From NCBI GenBank assembly GCA_964492555.1, contig CAZBKQ010000001.1:62001-126000 (forward strand): a DNA stretch of 64,000 nt. The letters run 5' to 3'. This document shows positions 7,800-16,017 of this stretch, one piece after another. The position numbers and the translations under genes were made by a program. The DNA comes from GCA-2709075 sp964492555. GTDB taxonomy: Bacteria; Pseudomonadota; Alphaproteobacteria; MPNO01; UBA2964. The stretch's first letter is position 1. Each line of letters opens with the position of its first letter. The notes beneath the pieces are model-generated. The model searched no databases. It worked only from the letters and a program-made list of their open reading frames with translations, and had not been told where the DNA came from.

Positions 7800-9416
7800 C
7801 TATGGGCCGTGGGTGGTCGCGGCCGGACTCATTTCCGAAAGCTCCATCATTTCGCGGACCATCAGTTCCAGAAGTTCCGCGCGCTGGCCCGCATAACCCG
7901 GATCGTCCCACAGATTGTCGAACTCATTGGGATCATCCTTCAGGTTATAAATCTCACCCCAGCCCGTATCGCTGTAGAGGGTCAGCCGCCAATCACCATG
8001 CAGCAGGGTCCGGGCCTTGAAGTTGGGTTCGAACCCCATATAGCCGCGGCGCTGGCTTTCCTCGACAATGATGCCGTCGCGCCCGTCCCGGCCATGCGCG
8101 ATATCGGCCAGTGATTTGCTCTGCATGCCGTTAAAGGGCTGGATGCCGGCGCGGTCGAGTATGGTGCCGGCCAGGTCGATGGTGCCGGAAAAACCGTCGG
8201 AGGTCTCGGGCGCGCCCCGGTCCGCCGGATCGGCAAGGATGCCGGGTACGCGGATAAGCCCCTGATAATGCAGTGCGGCTTTCAGTAAAAGCTGATGATC
8301 GCCCATGAAATCGCCGTGGTCGGTGGTGAAAATCACCACCGTGTTTTCGGCAAGCCCGGTCTCCGACAATGTCGTCAGCACCCGTCCGATGGCGTCATCG
8401 ATCATGGTGATCGATCCGTAATTCAGCGCGATGGCTTCGCGGACCTCTTCCTCCGTAACGCCGAAGGCGCGCTGCCCGGTCTTGTTGGCGCGCCCGGCAT
8501 CGCGTTCGGCCAGCATGGCGGCGAGCTGCGGCGGCCATTTGTCCCGCGGGTGGTTATAGGCGTCGGGCAGCGGGACGTCCGCCGGGTCGTACATGTCGAA
8601 ATACTTGCCGGGCGGGGTAAAGGGGTGATGCGGATCGCCAAAGGAGCATTGCAGCATAAACGGTTTGTCCGAATGCGAGTTTGCGTGGCCCTTCAGGTAA
8701 TTGATGGTTTCCTCGGCGATAAAGCTGGTCGGGTAAAGTTCTTCGGGAATGGCGGTACGCCATGCCTGTGGGGCCTTGATATCGCGGTTGGACGGTAAGG
8801 CGTTATCCGGTCCGCGCAGGGAATCCGGGTCGGGGTGCCGCTCCGCCAGCCAGCGCGAATAATGACCCCACACTCGGTCCGCGTGACCGATGGCGAGCGC
8901 CAGATGCTCAAAACCGTAAAACGGCGTCGCCGGTTCGTAACCGGGGTCCCTGTTCCAGGTGGGTTTGAGTTCCTGTTCATAGGGCCCGTCGGACCATCGC
9001 CGGCGCTGCGCCTCCGCCAGATCGGGCGGCGGTTGAACCTTGTTGGGGTCGGGTTCGGGCAGCCCGACCTCGACCGGGTTTGCCGACATACCCTGGAGAT
9101 GGCTTTTCCCGACCAGCGCGGTCCTGTATCCGGCATTCAGCATCAGCTCGGTAAAGGCGACTTCCTGGAATGACAGCGATATGCCGTTCTGCCGCACACC
9201 GTGCAGGGACGGCATGCGGCCGGTCATCAGCGTCGCCCGGTTCGGCATGCAGATGGGGCAGGCGACATAGAATTTTTCAAACCGTGTGCCCGCTGACGCG
9301 ATGCCATCGATGTTCGGCGTTTGCACGATATCGTTGCCGTAACACCCCAGATGATCGGCGCGGTGCTGATCGGTGATGAAGACGAGAAAGTTGGGTCGGG
9401 TCGATGTTTCAGGCAT
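7800..9416 (-). CDS. Type I sulfatase
   Basis: A 538-residue arylsulfatase/phosphonate hydrolase superfamily enzyme that cleaves sulfate esters. The N-terminal metal site ITDQHRADHLGCYG is followed by the sulfatase signature C56-M-P-N-R60, in which the Cys is converted to formylglycine, and TLMTGRMPSLHG. A second metal site TTDHGDFMGDH is present. No signal peptide is seen, so it is probably cytoplasmic. It starts eight bases inside the end of the ubiD-like gene. It has a close paralogue at 19761-21359 that shares long blocks around the active site. No formylglycine-generating enzyme gene is in the window. Confidence 0.92.
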   Translation of the reverse strand: MPETSTRPNFLVFITDQHRADHLGCYGNDIVQTPNIDGIASAGTRFEKFYVACPICMPNRATLMTGRMPSLHGVRQNGISLSFQEVAFTELMLNAGYRTALVGKSHLQGMSANPVEVGLPEPDPNKVQPPPDLAEAQRRRWSDGPYEQELKPTWNRDPGYEPATPFYGFEHLALAIGHADRVWGHYSRWLAERHPDPDSLRGPDNALPSNRDIKAPQAWRTAIPEELYPTSFIAEETINYLKGHANSHSDKPFMLQCSFGDPHHPFTPPGKYFDMYDPADVPLPDAYNHPRDKWPPQLAAMLAERDAGRANKTGQRAFGVTEEEVREAIALNYGSITMIDDAIGRVLTTLSETGLAENTVVIFTTDHGDFMGDHQLLLKAALHYQGLIRVPGILADPADRGAPETSDGFSGTIDLAGTILDRAGIQPFNGMQSKSLADIAHGRDGRDGIIVEESQRRGYMGFEPNFKARTLLHGDWRLTLYSDTGWGEIYNLKDDPNEFDNLWDDPGYAGQRAELLELMVREMMELSEMSPAATTHGP

Positions 9417-10959
9417 CTTTCAGGATATATTCCCCTTCGGTAAGCCGGGAAAGCCGGCCCGCCTCACGTAGTTCATTCAACTCCAGCGCGACCTCCCGCC
9501 CGTCGAGGCTTTTCCGCGCGGCCATCAGCGCCTCGAACGTCTTGGGCCCGTCAAGAAGCGCGGCTTCGACTGACTCGAATTCATCACCCTTATATGTCGG
9601 AGCGGCGGGAATGCTGAATTCGATGGCGTTCTTGCGGTCGAGCGCGATGGTGAGGTCGAACCCGGCCTTGCCGCCGACGCGCCCGCCATAGAGCGACGGG
9701 TCGAGGGGCAAAGTCCGCATGCCGCCCTCGACGATCAGATCCCGGTCGGGCTGAAACCGTGTCGCCAGCGCCCATTCCATGCGTGCGTCGTTGAAAATAT
9801 CGATGTCGTCATCGACCACAAACACGCTCTTGATATTGGCGAGACAGCCGATACAGGCGGCGATGGCGTTGCGCGCCTCGCCCGGCACGCGCTGGCGCAT
9901 AGATACCCGCAGATTAAACATACCCGCCCCGGCATTGGGGGCATATACCGCCACCGGTTCGCGGATCGCGGTCTGCAGGGCGCGCCAGACGACGGTTTCC
10001 GTCTTGATCGCGTTCAGCGACACCGTATCGGTGCATTCCAGAGCCTGTCCGCCGATGGTGGATATCTGAAACAGCGGGTCTTTTCGCATGGTGATGGCGG
10101 TCACGTGGAAAACCGGGTTCTGCTTCATGACACCGTAATAGCCGGCGAATTCTCCGAACGGGCCTTCGTCTTCCACATGGCCGCGCGAATCCAGATACCC
10201 CTCGATCACGCATTCCGCGTCCGCCGGCACCGGAATGTCATTGGTGACGGATTTGACCAGGGGCAGGGGCGCGCCCCGCAGATTGGCGACCAGCCCGGTT
10301 TCATTCACCGGAATACGCATGGTGGCCGCGACATGATCGATCGGGTGCGATCCGAACACAAAGCTGACCGGCAGGTTTTCGCCGCGCCGCGCCGCGGCCT
10401 CGTAAATCGCCTTCAGATCGCTCGGCGCGTTGAGATCGACCCCGGCCTCCGTCCGGCTACGCAGCATCATCCGGCGGCAGCCCACATTGGTCAGACTGGT
10501 CTCAGGATTGACGACGTAATCGATCGTCGAGGAGAAATAGGGCCCGCCATCCCGCCCATGCTGGAACACGGCGGGCAGTCTGGTGAGGTCCGCGTCTGCA
10601 CCCGTCCAGACGATTTCCCGGCAGGGTGCGTCCTCATGGGCAACTGTCACGGTGGGCTGCGGCGTGGCCAGACGTTTCATGACCTCCGCCAGCAGATCAG
10701 CCGGCGCGACGCCAAAGGCCGCCGCCAGCCGCGCGCGGTCGGCCATCAGATTGCCGACGATCCGGAATTCCTCTGGCCCCGCCTTTTCGAACAGAACCGC
10801 TTTCGGATTGGCTTCCAGCCGCTCCGCCAGCCGGCCGAGCGGTATCGCTTCACCGATGATTTCAAGCGCATCGGTGCCCGATAATCCGTCGACAAAATTG
10901 CGGAGGCGGAATGTCTCCGTATCCGCCTCCCTGCCTGTCAGGTTTGCGCCTTCAGGCAT
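9409..10959 (-). CDS. UbiD family prenylated-FMN decarboxylase
   Basis: A 516-residue member of the UbiD (3-octaprenyl-4-hydroxybenzoate carboxy-lyase) family, which reversibly decarboxylates aromatic or alpha,beta-unsaturated acids with prenylated FMN. Family blocks include GNLMADRARLAAAFG near the N-terminus, GPFGEFAGYYG in the middle and VVDDDIDIFNDARMEWALATR toward the C-terminus. The length is normal. It is catabolic rather than ubiquinone-related, given the sulfatase overlap and neighbouring SDRs. No UbiX flavin prenyltransferase is in the window, so the cofactor must be made elsewhere. It follows a 49-residue gene by eight bases. Confidence 0.88.
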   Translation of the reverse strand: MPEGANLTGREADTETFRLRNFVDGLSGTDALEIIGEAIPLGRLAERLEANPKAVLFEKAGPEEFRIVGNLMADRARLAAAFGVAPADLLAEVMKRLATPQPTVTVAHEDAPCREIVWTGADADLTRLPAVFQHGRDGGPYFSSTIDYVVNPETSLTNVGCRRMMLRSRTEAGVDLNAPSDLKAIYEAAARRGENLPVSFVFGSHPIDHVAATMRIPVNETGLVANLRGAPLPLVKSVTNDIPVPADAECVIEGYLDSRGHVEDEGPFGEFAGYYGVMKQNPVFHVTAITMRKDPLFQISTIGGQALECTDTVSLNAIKTETVVWRALQTAIREPVAVYAPNAGAGMFNLRVSMRQRVPGEARNAIAACIGCLANIKSVFVVDDDIDIFNDARMEWALATRFQPDRDLIVEGGMRTLPLDPSLYGGRVGGKAGFDLTIALDRKNAIEFSIPAAPTYKGDEFESVEAALLDGPKTFEALMAARKSLDGREVALELNELREAGRLSRLTEGEYILKDA

Positions 10960-10967
10960 GATCAGCC

Positions 10968-11117
10968 CTATTTCTTCTTGTCTTTGGATATTTTCCTGGC
11001 GTTGTTCTGCCGGTCGTCACCGCGATATCCGGCGATGGTGTCGGCCTGCGCCGCCATCGCCGCGGCGGCTCCGGGTATGCCGGTCACTGCGACGGACAGA
11101 ATACGCGAGTTTTCCAT
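10968..11117 (-). CDS. Small uncharacterised protein (49 residues), first gene of the ubiD operon
   Basis: An ORF starting MENSRILSVAV and ending in a Lys-rich tail (KISKDKKK). A strong ribosome site (AGGAAGG) lies six bases upstream of the ATG, and the stop is only eight bases before the ubiD-like start. An Ala-rich middle (GAAAAMAAQA) could be a short helix. I do not recognise the family. The good ribosome site and spacing favour a real gene, perhaps a leader peptide or a small partner of UbiD. Confidence 0.5.
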   Translation of the reverse strand: MENSRILSVAVTGIPGAAAAMAAQADTIAGYRGDDRQNNARKISKDKKK

Positions 11118-11266
11118 GTGAACCTTCCTGAAATTTATCAAACAATTTTTTATGCTGCGAAAGAGTATCATCTATCGGGCCGGTTAAAAGCCTTGTCTCG
11201 GTCTTTCCGGGCGCTCGGTTCCCATTATGCTAGGCGGTCACATCAAACAGGCGGGAACAGAAAAAA

Positions 11267-12466
11267 ATGGCGGACAGCAAACCGCATGTCGCAATCGCCG
11301 GGGCGGGGATCGGTGGCCTGACAGCCACGCTCGCCCTGCTCAAGCGCGGGATAGATGTCGATATCTATGAACAGGCGCCGGCGCTGGGGGAGATCGGCGC
11401 CGGGTTTCAGGTCAGCGCCAACGGCACGCGGGTTCTTTATCATCTGGATCTCGGGGAAGAGATCGAAAAAATCTGCTGGACGCCCAACGGCAAGGAAATC
11501 CGTATCTGGAATACCGGGCAGACCTGGCCGCTCTTCGATCTCGGTACTGAATCCGTCGCGCGGTACGGCTTTCCCTACATGATGTTTCACCGCGCCGATC
11601 TGCATGAAATTCTGGTCAATGCGGTCAGGGCGCTCAAACCGGATGCCATTCATCTTAACGCCTGTTGCGCCGGGGCGGAAACCCGCGACGGAAAGGCGGT
11701 GCTGAAATTTGAGGATGGGGCGGAGGTCGCCGCCGATGCGGTGATCGGCGCTGACGGCATTCATTCCAACATCCGGCAGTCGCTTTTCGGCCCCGACAAG
11801 CCGCGCTTTACCGGCATCATGGCGTGGCGCGGGGTGATTGATGTCAATGACCTGCCGGACGGGTTGCTGCGGCCGGTCGGCACGAACTGGGTCGGACCGG
11901 GCGGGCATGTGGTTCATTATTATTTGCGCGGCGGCAAGCTGGTGAATTTCTTCGGTGCGCAGGAACGCGATGACTGGCAGGTCGAAAGCTGGGTCGCCGA
12001 AGGGTCGCGAGAGGAATGCGTCGCCGATTTCGCCGAATGGCACGAGGTCGTCCGCACACTGGCCGCGCATATCGAACGGCCACTGAAATGGGCCCTGATG
12101 GATCGTGACCCGATGGAAAACTGGACAGAGGGACGGGTGTCGCTGCTCGGCGATGCGTGCCATCCGATGTTGCCCTTTCTCGCGCAGGGCGCGGTGATGG
12201 CGATGGAAGATGGGTTGATGCTGGCGCGCGCGCTGGACGAGATACCGGATGTAGCGGAGGCCCTTCAGCGATACCAGGCGGCCCGGCTGGAGCGGACCGC
12301 CCGCGCGGTAAAGGGATCATCCGACAACGCGACCCGATTCCATAATTCGCAACTTGCCGACCCGGCGGTCGCGCAAAAATATGTCGATGAACAATGGGAT
12401 ACGGACGAAATCGCCGCGCGCTATGAATGGCTGTTCACCTTTGACGCGACGTCGGCGCCGATATGA
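11267..12466 (+). CDS. FAD-dependent aromatic monooxygenase (salicylate hydroxylase-like)
   Basis: A 399-residue class A flavoprotein hydroxylase. It has the FAD ADP-binding GAGIGGLTATLAL at the N-terminus, the DG motif VIGADGIHSNIR in the middle and the GD motif LLGDACHPMLPFLAQGA, all in the order found in salicylate and 3-hydroxybenzoate hydroxylases. These use NAD(P)H and oxygen to hydroxylate aromatic rings. It is transcribed divergently from the small-protein/ubiD operon across about 150 bases, which supports a shared role in aromatic degradation. The exact substrate is not known. Confidence 0.88.
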   Translation: MADSKPHVAIAGAGIGGLTATLALLKRGIDVDIYEQAPALGEIGAGFQVSANGTRVLYHLDLGEEIEKICWTPNGKEIRIWNTGQTWPLFDLGTESVARYGFPYMMFHRADLHEILVNAVRALKPDAIHLNACCAGAETRDGKAVLKFEDGAEVAADAVIGADGIHSNIRQSLFGPDKPRFTGIMAWRGVIDVNDLPDGLLRPVGTNWVGPGGHVVHYYLRGGKLVNFFGAQERDDWQVESWVAEGSREECVADFAEWHEVVRTLAAHIERPLKWALMDRDPMENWTEGRVSLLGDACHPMLPFLAQGAVMAMEDGLMLARALDEIPDVAEALQRYQAARLERTARAVKGSSDNATRFHNSQLADPAVAQKYVDEQWDTDEIAARYEWLFTFDATSAPI

Positions 12467-12589
12467 TTAATTCGAGCCAATAAACAGAATTATCAGGGCA
12501 TCGTCGGGCTGAATTTCCTGCCGCGCCGCGACCGTTACGGGGGCGGGATCAATCATCATATTTCAGCATATTTCAGACGAATAGAGGTG

Positions 12590-13525
12590 TCAGCTTTTCA
12601 GACCGGCTTCCGACAGGAATTCCTTGACGATCCGGGCGCAGGCTTCCGGCTCTTCTAGCTGCAGCATATGGGTGGTGCCGGGAACCGCTTCCCAAGGATG
12701 TCCGTATAGCTGGTGCAGCGCGCGGTTCACCAGACCGGGAGACCGCGCGTTGGGATCGTCCGGGTCGCTCGCGATGATTTTCAACGGGCCTTTGAGGTCC
12801 GGGAAATAGGGCGTCAGATTCATTGAGCCGTTGGTCGCGTAGACCCGCGATTCGCCCGCCGGCGGACAGCACAGTTTCCAGTCCCCGCTTTCCTTGTCTT
12901 CGCGCAGGATCGCGCGCGCCATCAAGGCGTGCGACCCCTCGACCCAGCGGCTCAGGCTCTTCGAGGCCTGGAACTGTTCGGCGAGCGTGTCGGGTGAGGG
13001 GAAACTTTCGGGCCGGGTCATCGACCAACCCGCCAGCATCAGCTCAAACCCCTGCGAGATTTCATGTAGCTCATGCATCGGCGGCATGACAAAGGGCGGA
13101 TCGAACAGCACCAGCGCGTCCCAGCGCCAGCCGCATTCGAGCGCATGCCGGACAGAGGTCACGGCCGAGATGGAATGAAAGACGCCCGCGGTCGGCTTTT
13201 TCCCGAAATGCGTCTCTATCCCGTCGAGCACCGTGTCCATGTCGGTAGCGAACCAGGGGACGTCGTGATGCACGATATCGCCATGGCGCGGGTTCCAGCC
13301 GTGATTCCGCTGGTCATAGAGGCACAGATCGTAATCCGCCAGCAGATGCCGCCAGAACGGAAAATAGGCATCGGTCGCGAAACCGTTGCCATGGGCGAGA
13401 ACAAGACGCGGGCCGTTTGCGTTGCCGTGGCGGCGGACGATGATTTCGGCCTCGTCGGCCATTGTCAGCGTCAGAGTTTCAGCGGGTTCGGGAAGAGAAA
13501 AATTTCCGGACATCGTGCTTTGCAT
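12590..13525 (-). CDS. Alpha/beta hydrolase
   Basis: A 311-residue alpha/beta-hydrolase fold protein. The oxyanion region LVLAHGNGFATDAYF is followed by a nucleophile elbow FHSISAV (probable catalytic Ser) and a C-terminal GTTHMLQLEEPE that places the catalytic His. Family members hydrolyse esters, lactones or ring-cleavage products. The start MQSTMSG at 13525 has a GAAGG-type ribosome site. The gene is convergent with the FAD monooxygenase, with a gap of about 120 bases containing the short tandem duplication CATATTTCAG. The substrate is unknown. Confidence 0.85.
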   Translation of the reverse strand: MQSTMSGNFSLPEPAETLTLTMADEAEIIVRRHGNANGPRLVLAHGNGFATDAYFPFWRHLLADYDLCLYDQRNHGWNPRHGDIVHHDVPWFATDMDTVLDGIETHFGKKPTAGVFHSISAVTSVRHALECGWRWDALVLFDPPFVMPPMHELHEISQGFELMLAGWSMTRPESFPSPDTLAEQFQASKSLSRWVEGSHALMARAILREDKESGDWKLCCPPAGESRVYATNGSMNLTPYFPDLKGPLKIIASDPDDPNARSPGLVNRALHQLYGHPWEAVPGTTHMLQLEEPEACARIVKEFLSEAGLKS

Positions 13526-13591
13526 TTATTGAACGCCTTCTCATACGTGAATTCGCAGGGAACCGAAAGCGGTCAGCCCGTTAACCATGGA

Positions 13592-13606
13592 GTCTCAGCC
13601 TGAGAC
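13592..13606. promoter_or_regulatory. Perfect 15-bp palindrome, candidate enhancer-binding site
   Basis: GTCTCAG-C-CTGAGAC is a perfect inverted repeat about 85 bases upstream of the sigma-54 promoter at 13677, a normal distance for a bacterial enhancer-binding protein site. The adjacent regulator gene encodes such a protein. Confidence 0.55.
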
Positions 13607-13630
13607 CCGCCAATCACTGATTTCCCCCCG

Positions 13631-13646
13631 GGTCTCAAAGTGGACC
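13631..13646. promoter_or_regulatory. Imperfect palindrome sharing the GGTCTCA half-site
   Basis: GGTCTCA AA GTGGACC repeats the half-site of the perfect palindrome 39 bases further upstream, with a weaker second arm. Two related sites upstream of a sigma-54 promoter suggest cooperative binding of the activator. Confidence 0.4.
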
Positions 13647-13676
13647 ACCAAAATCGGCGGTTTTTCGGGATTTTCG

Positions 13677-13693
13677 TGGCACCGGAATTGCAT
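13677..13693 (+). promoter_or_regulatory. Sigma-54 (RpoN) promoter
   Basis: TGGCAC, five bases, TTGCAT matches the -24/-12 consensus (TGGCAC-N5-TTGCW) without a mismatch. The predicted start site is near 13703, about 20 bases before the GTG at 13724, leaving just room for the AGAGGA ribosome site. The next gene on the other strand encodes a sigma-54 activator. Confidence 0.75.
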
Positions 13694-13723
13694 GTAACCG
13701 GGCGGTTTGCAGAGGATTAGAGT

Positions 13724-14248
13724 GTGTCGGTGTTTAAAGTTCGGGATGATTCCACCCTTGGTGGCGGAAATGACCAGTCAGGTCCAGCGCCGTTTGGCGC
13801 CGCAGCCAATTGTTATCAATTTTCCGGTGTGATCGTCTCCTCGGAACTTGATGGCGCGGAATCGGGTCAGCGTTTTCACGGCGGGTTTTCCGGCTGTGGG
13901 TCTATTCCGGTGACGGATCGATATGTCACGGGCGACGGATCAATAACCGTGAATATAGGCGGAGAGGTTATCGTTTCCCACGATCCCGCTATCGTCGCCC
14001 GCCAACCGCTAAACGCCTTTGACCGCGTCAAGTTTTCGGGACGGGTGGATCATCCCTGGGTGGAGCAGATCATTCTCAATTTTTTTCTCCCGCATGGCGC
14101 GGGTATTGAGGCGGCGCTGATGATCGAGCCCGCGCGGCGCTGCACCCTGCCGCCGGCCGGGCTATATTTGCTGGGTGCCGGGGGTGATACGCTGGCGACC
14201 GGCCGCATACAAAATTTCCGGGAGGAATTGACGGCTGCCGCGTCCTAA
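13724..14248 (+). CDS. Uncharacterised protein downstream of a sigma-54 promoter
   Basis: A 174-residue ORF with a GTG start preceded by AGAGGA. The protein is rich in Gly, Val and Ile with alternating polar and hydrophobic residues (GSITVNIGGEVIVSH), suggesting beta structure. It has three Cys (in NCYQF, FSGCGS and RRCTLPP), no clear signal peptide and no membrane segment. I do not recognise a family. Its promoter is a near-perfect sigma-54 site with two upstream palindromes, and it converges on the sigma-54-dependent regulator with about 20 bases between the stops. It is probably a target of that regulator. Confidence 0.55.
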   Translation: MSVFKVRDDSTLGGGNDQSGPAPFGAAANCYQFSGVIVSSELDGAESGQRFHGGFSGCGSIPVTDRYVTGDGSITVNIGGEVIVSHDPAIVARQPLNAFDRVKFSGRVDHPWVEQIILNFFLPHGAGIEAALMIEPARRCTLPPAGLYLLGAGGDTLATGRIQNFREELTAAAS

Positions 14249-14268
14249 AGGGGGGGGCACGAACGCAG

Positions 14269-15755
14269 CTATTCGTTCGCCGCGCCGTCTTCTTCTGATT
14301 TCCAGGCGTTGATTTTCCGGTAAAGGGTCGCGTGGGATATGCCCAGCAGCCCGGCTGCGACGCGTACCTTTCCGTCGCATAGCTCGATGGCCTTTTCGAT
14401 CGCGACCCGTTCCACGTCAGCCAGCGGTTTGATGATCTGGGCCAGTTTTTCCATATCGTCCGGGTCGATTTCTTCATTGTCCGGTTCCCCGGATTTCGCC
14501 GCCGCCGACGGGGCGGCCTGGGCCACGGGTTCGGGCGCTGTTTCCGGAACCGGTGCCGGCGCGCCGCCGCTTTTGCGCGATAACAGCTTTGGCAGCATCT
14601 CGGCGGTCACTTCGCCGCCTTCATTCAGCACGACGATCTGCATCATGACATTTTGAAGCTCCCGCACATTTCCCGGCCAGTCATGCGCCGCCAACATGCC
14701 CCTGGCGGATTGGCTGAGACCTGAAAATTCCTTCTCTTCCTGTTTGGCGTATCTCTTCAGGAATTCCTCGGCCAGCAGGATGATGTCTTCCTCCCGTTCG
14801 CGCAGCGGCGGAACATCCAGCGGAATTACATGGAGGCGGTAATACAGGTCTTCCCGGAATTTGCCTTTTTCGACCTCCTTCCATGGGTCCCTGTTGGTCG
14901 CGCAGACAAAGCGGATATCGACCTGTTCGGTCTGGGAGCTGCCGACTTTCTGGAATGTTTCGGATTGCAGGAAGCGCAGCAGCTTCGATTGCAGATCCAA
15001 ATCCATTTCGCAGATTTCGTCCATAAACAGCGTGCCGCCATTCGCCATCGCCGCCGCGCCGTCGCGGTTCGCGTGCGCGCCCGAAAATGCGCCTTTGACG
15101 TGGCCGAAGATCTCGCTTTCCATCAATTCTCGCGGAATCGCGGCGCAATTTAACGCGATAAAGGGCTTGTCCCGCCGGGGGCTGTTCTTGTGGATTGCCT
15201 CGGCGCAGAGTTCCTTGCCCGTGCCGCTTTCGCCCTTGATGAAAATCGTCGCCTTGGACCGCGATGCGCTTTCGATGGTGCGATAGACACCCTGCATGAC
15301 CAAAGACGTACCGCGCAGCTCTCCCAGCCCGTCGACATCGATTTTTCACGATAGGTCTCAACGATGTTGGTCAGCTTCTGACGGTCCATCGCGTTGCGTA
15401 ACGTGACGATCAGCCGGTCCGCATTAAAAGGTTTGACGATGAAGTCGAAGGCGCCCAGACGCATCGCCTCGACGGCGATGTTGATCGAACCATGCGCGGT
15501 AATCATGATGATGGGGCAGGGCAGGTTTTGCGCGCCGCCGATTTTTTCGAGGATGTCGATTCCCGTCATGTCGGGAAGCTCGAGATCAAGCAGGATCGCT
15601 TCTGGTGTCTCGGACCCTATGACCGACAGCGCTTCGACGCCGGTTTCGACATGGGTGACCTCATACGGTTCATTCCGGAGAAACTGGATATAGCTTTTTG
15701 CCAGCAGCGCGGTGTCTTCCACGAGCAGAATATCGCGCTTCTTTTGCGTCGCCAT
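14269..15755 (-). pseudogene. LuxO-like sigma-54-dependent response regulator, split by a -1 frameshift
   Basis: Read across one frameshift this encodes about 495 residues: receiver domain (phospho-acceptor Asp57 in LLDLELP, Thr86, Lys108), AAA+ domain (GESGTGKE Walker A, GAFSGA in place of GAFTGA, GGTLFMDEI Walker B) and a C-terminal Fis-type helix-turn-helix (VRVAAGLLGISHATLYRKI). The frame breaks after Lys138 in a run of five A (15342-15346): the receiver frame runs on only to 15150, while the AAA+ frame is open from just after the run. One more A would restore the gene. This could be a sequencing error, a real mutation or programmed slippage. LuxO relatives activate sigma-54 promoters when phosphorylated by an HPt protein; the hybrid kinase at 17027 carries one. 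Confidence 0.82.
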
Positions 15756-15919
15756 GTGCCGGTATCCCCTCCTGAACCGATACGCCTTGCCCGTCCGTGA
15801 TTTTCGCGGGCGGAAATCTGGTTAACGCCGAAACGGATCGCATCGAATGCGGCGTTAATTTCGCGCAATTACGTCGAATTTTTGTAACAAACGCAGCAGG
15901 ATTACGTGTTTTCCCGGAC

Positions 15920-15937
15920 TTGGCATCCAAATACCAA
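15920..15937. promoter_or_regulatory. Imperfect palindrome upstream of the OmpA-type lipoprotein gene
   Basis: TTGGCAT, four bases, ATACCAA (six of seven positions pair) lies about 80 bases before the ATG at 16018, in the 262-base divergent region between the regulator and the lipoprotein gene. It could be an operator; nothing links it to a specific factor. No other clear signal was seen in this region. Confidence 0.25.
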
Positions 15938-16017
15938 ACGTGTACAGTGCGCGACGCTAACGGGCGCGGGGGGCGCAACCGTTCATTAGAGCCTGAATTG
16001 CAACACGGGAGAATGTA

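Noticed and set aside
13724..14248. A PEP-CTERM/VPLPA-type sorted protein
   Set aside because: LPPAGLYLLGAG near the C-terminus recalls the sorting motif, and such genes can be under sigma-54 control, but there is no signal peptide, no true hydrophobic helix after the motif and no basic tail end.
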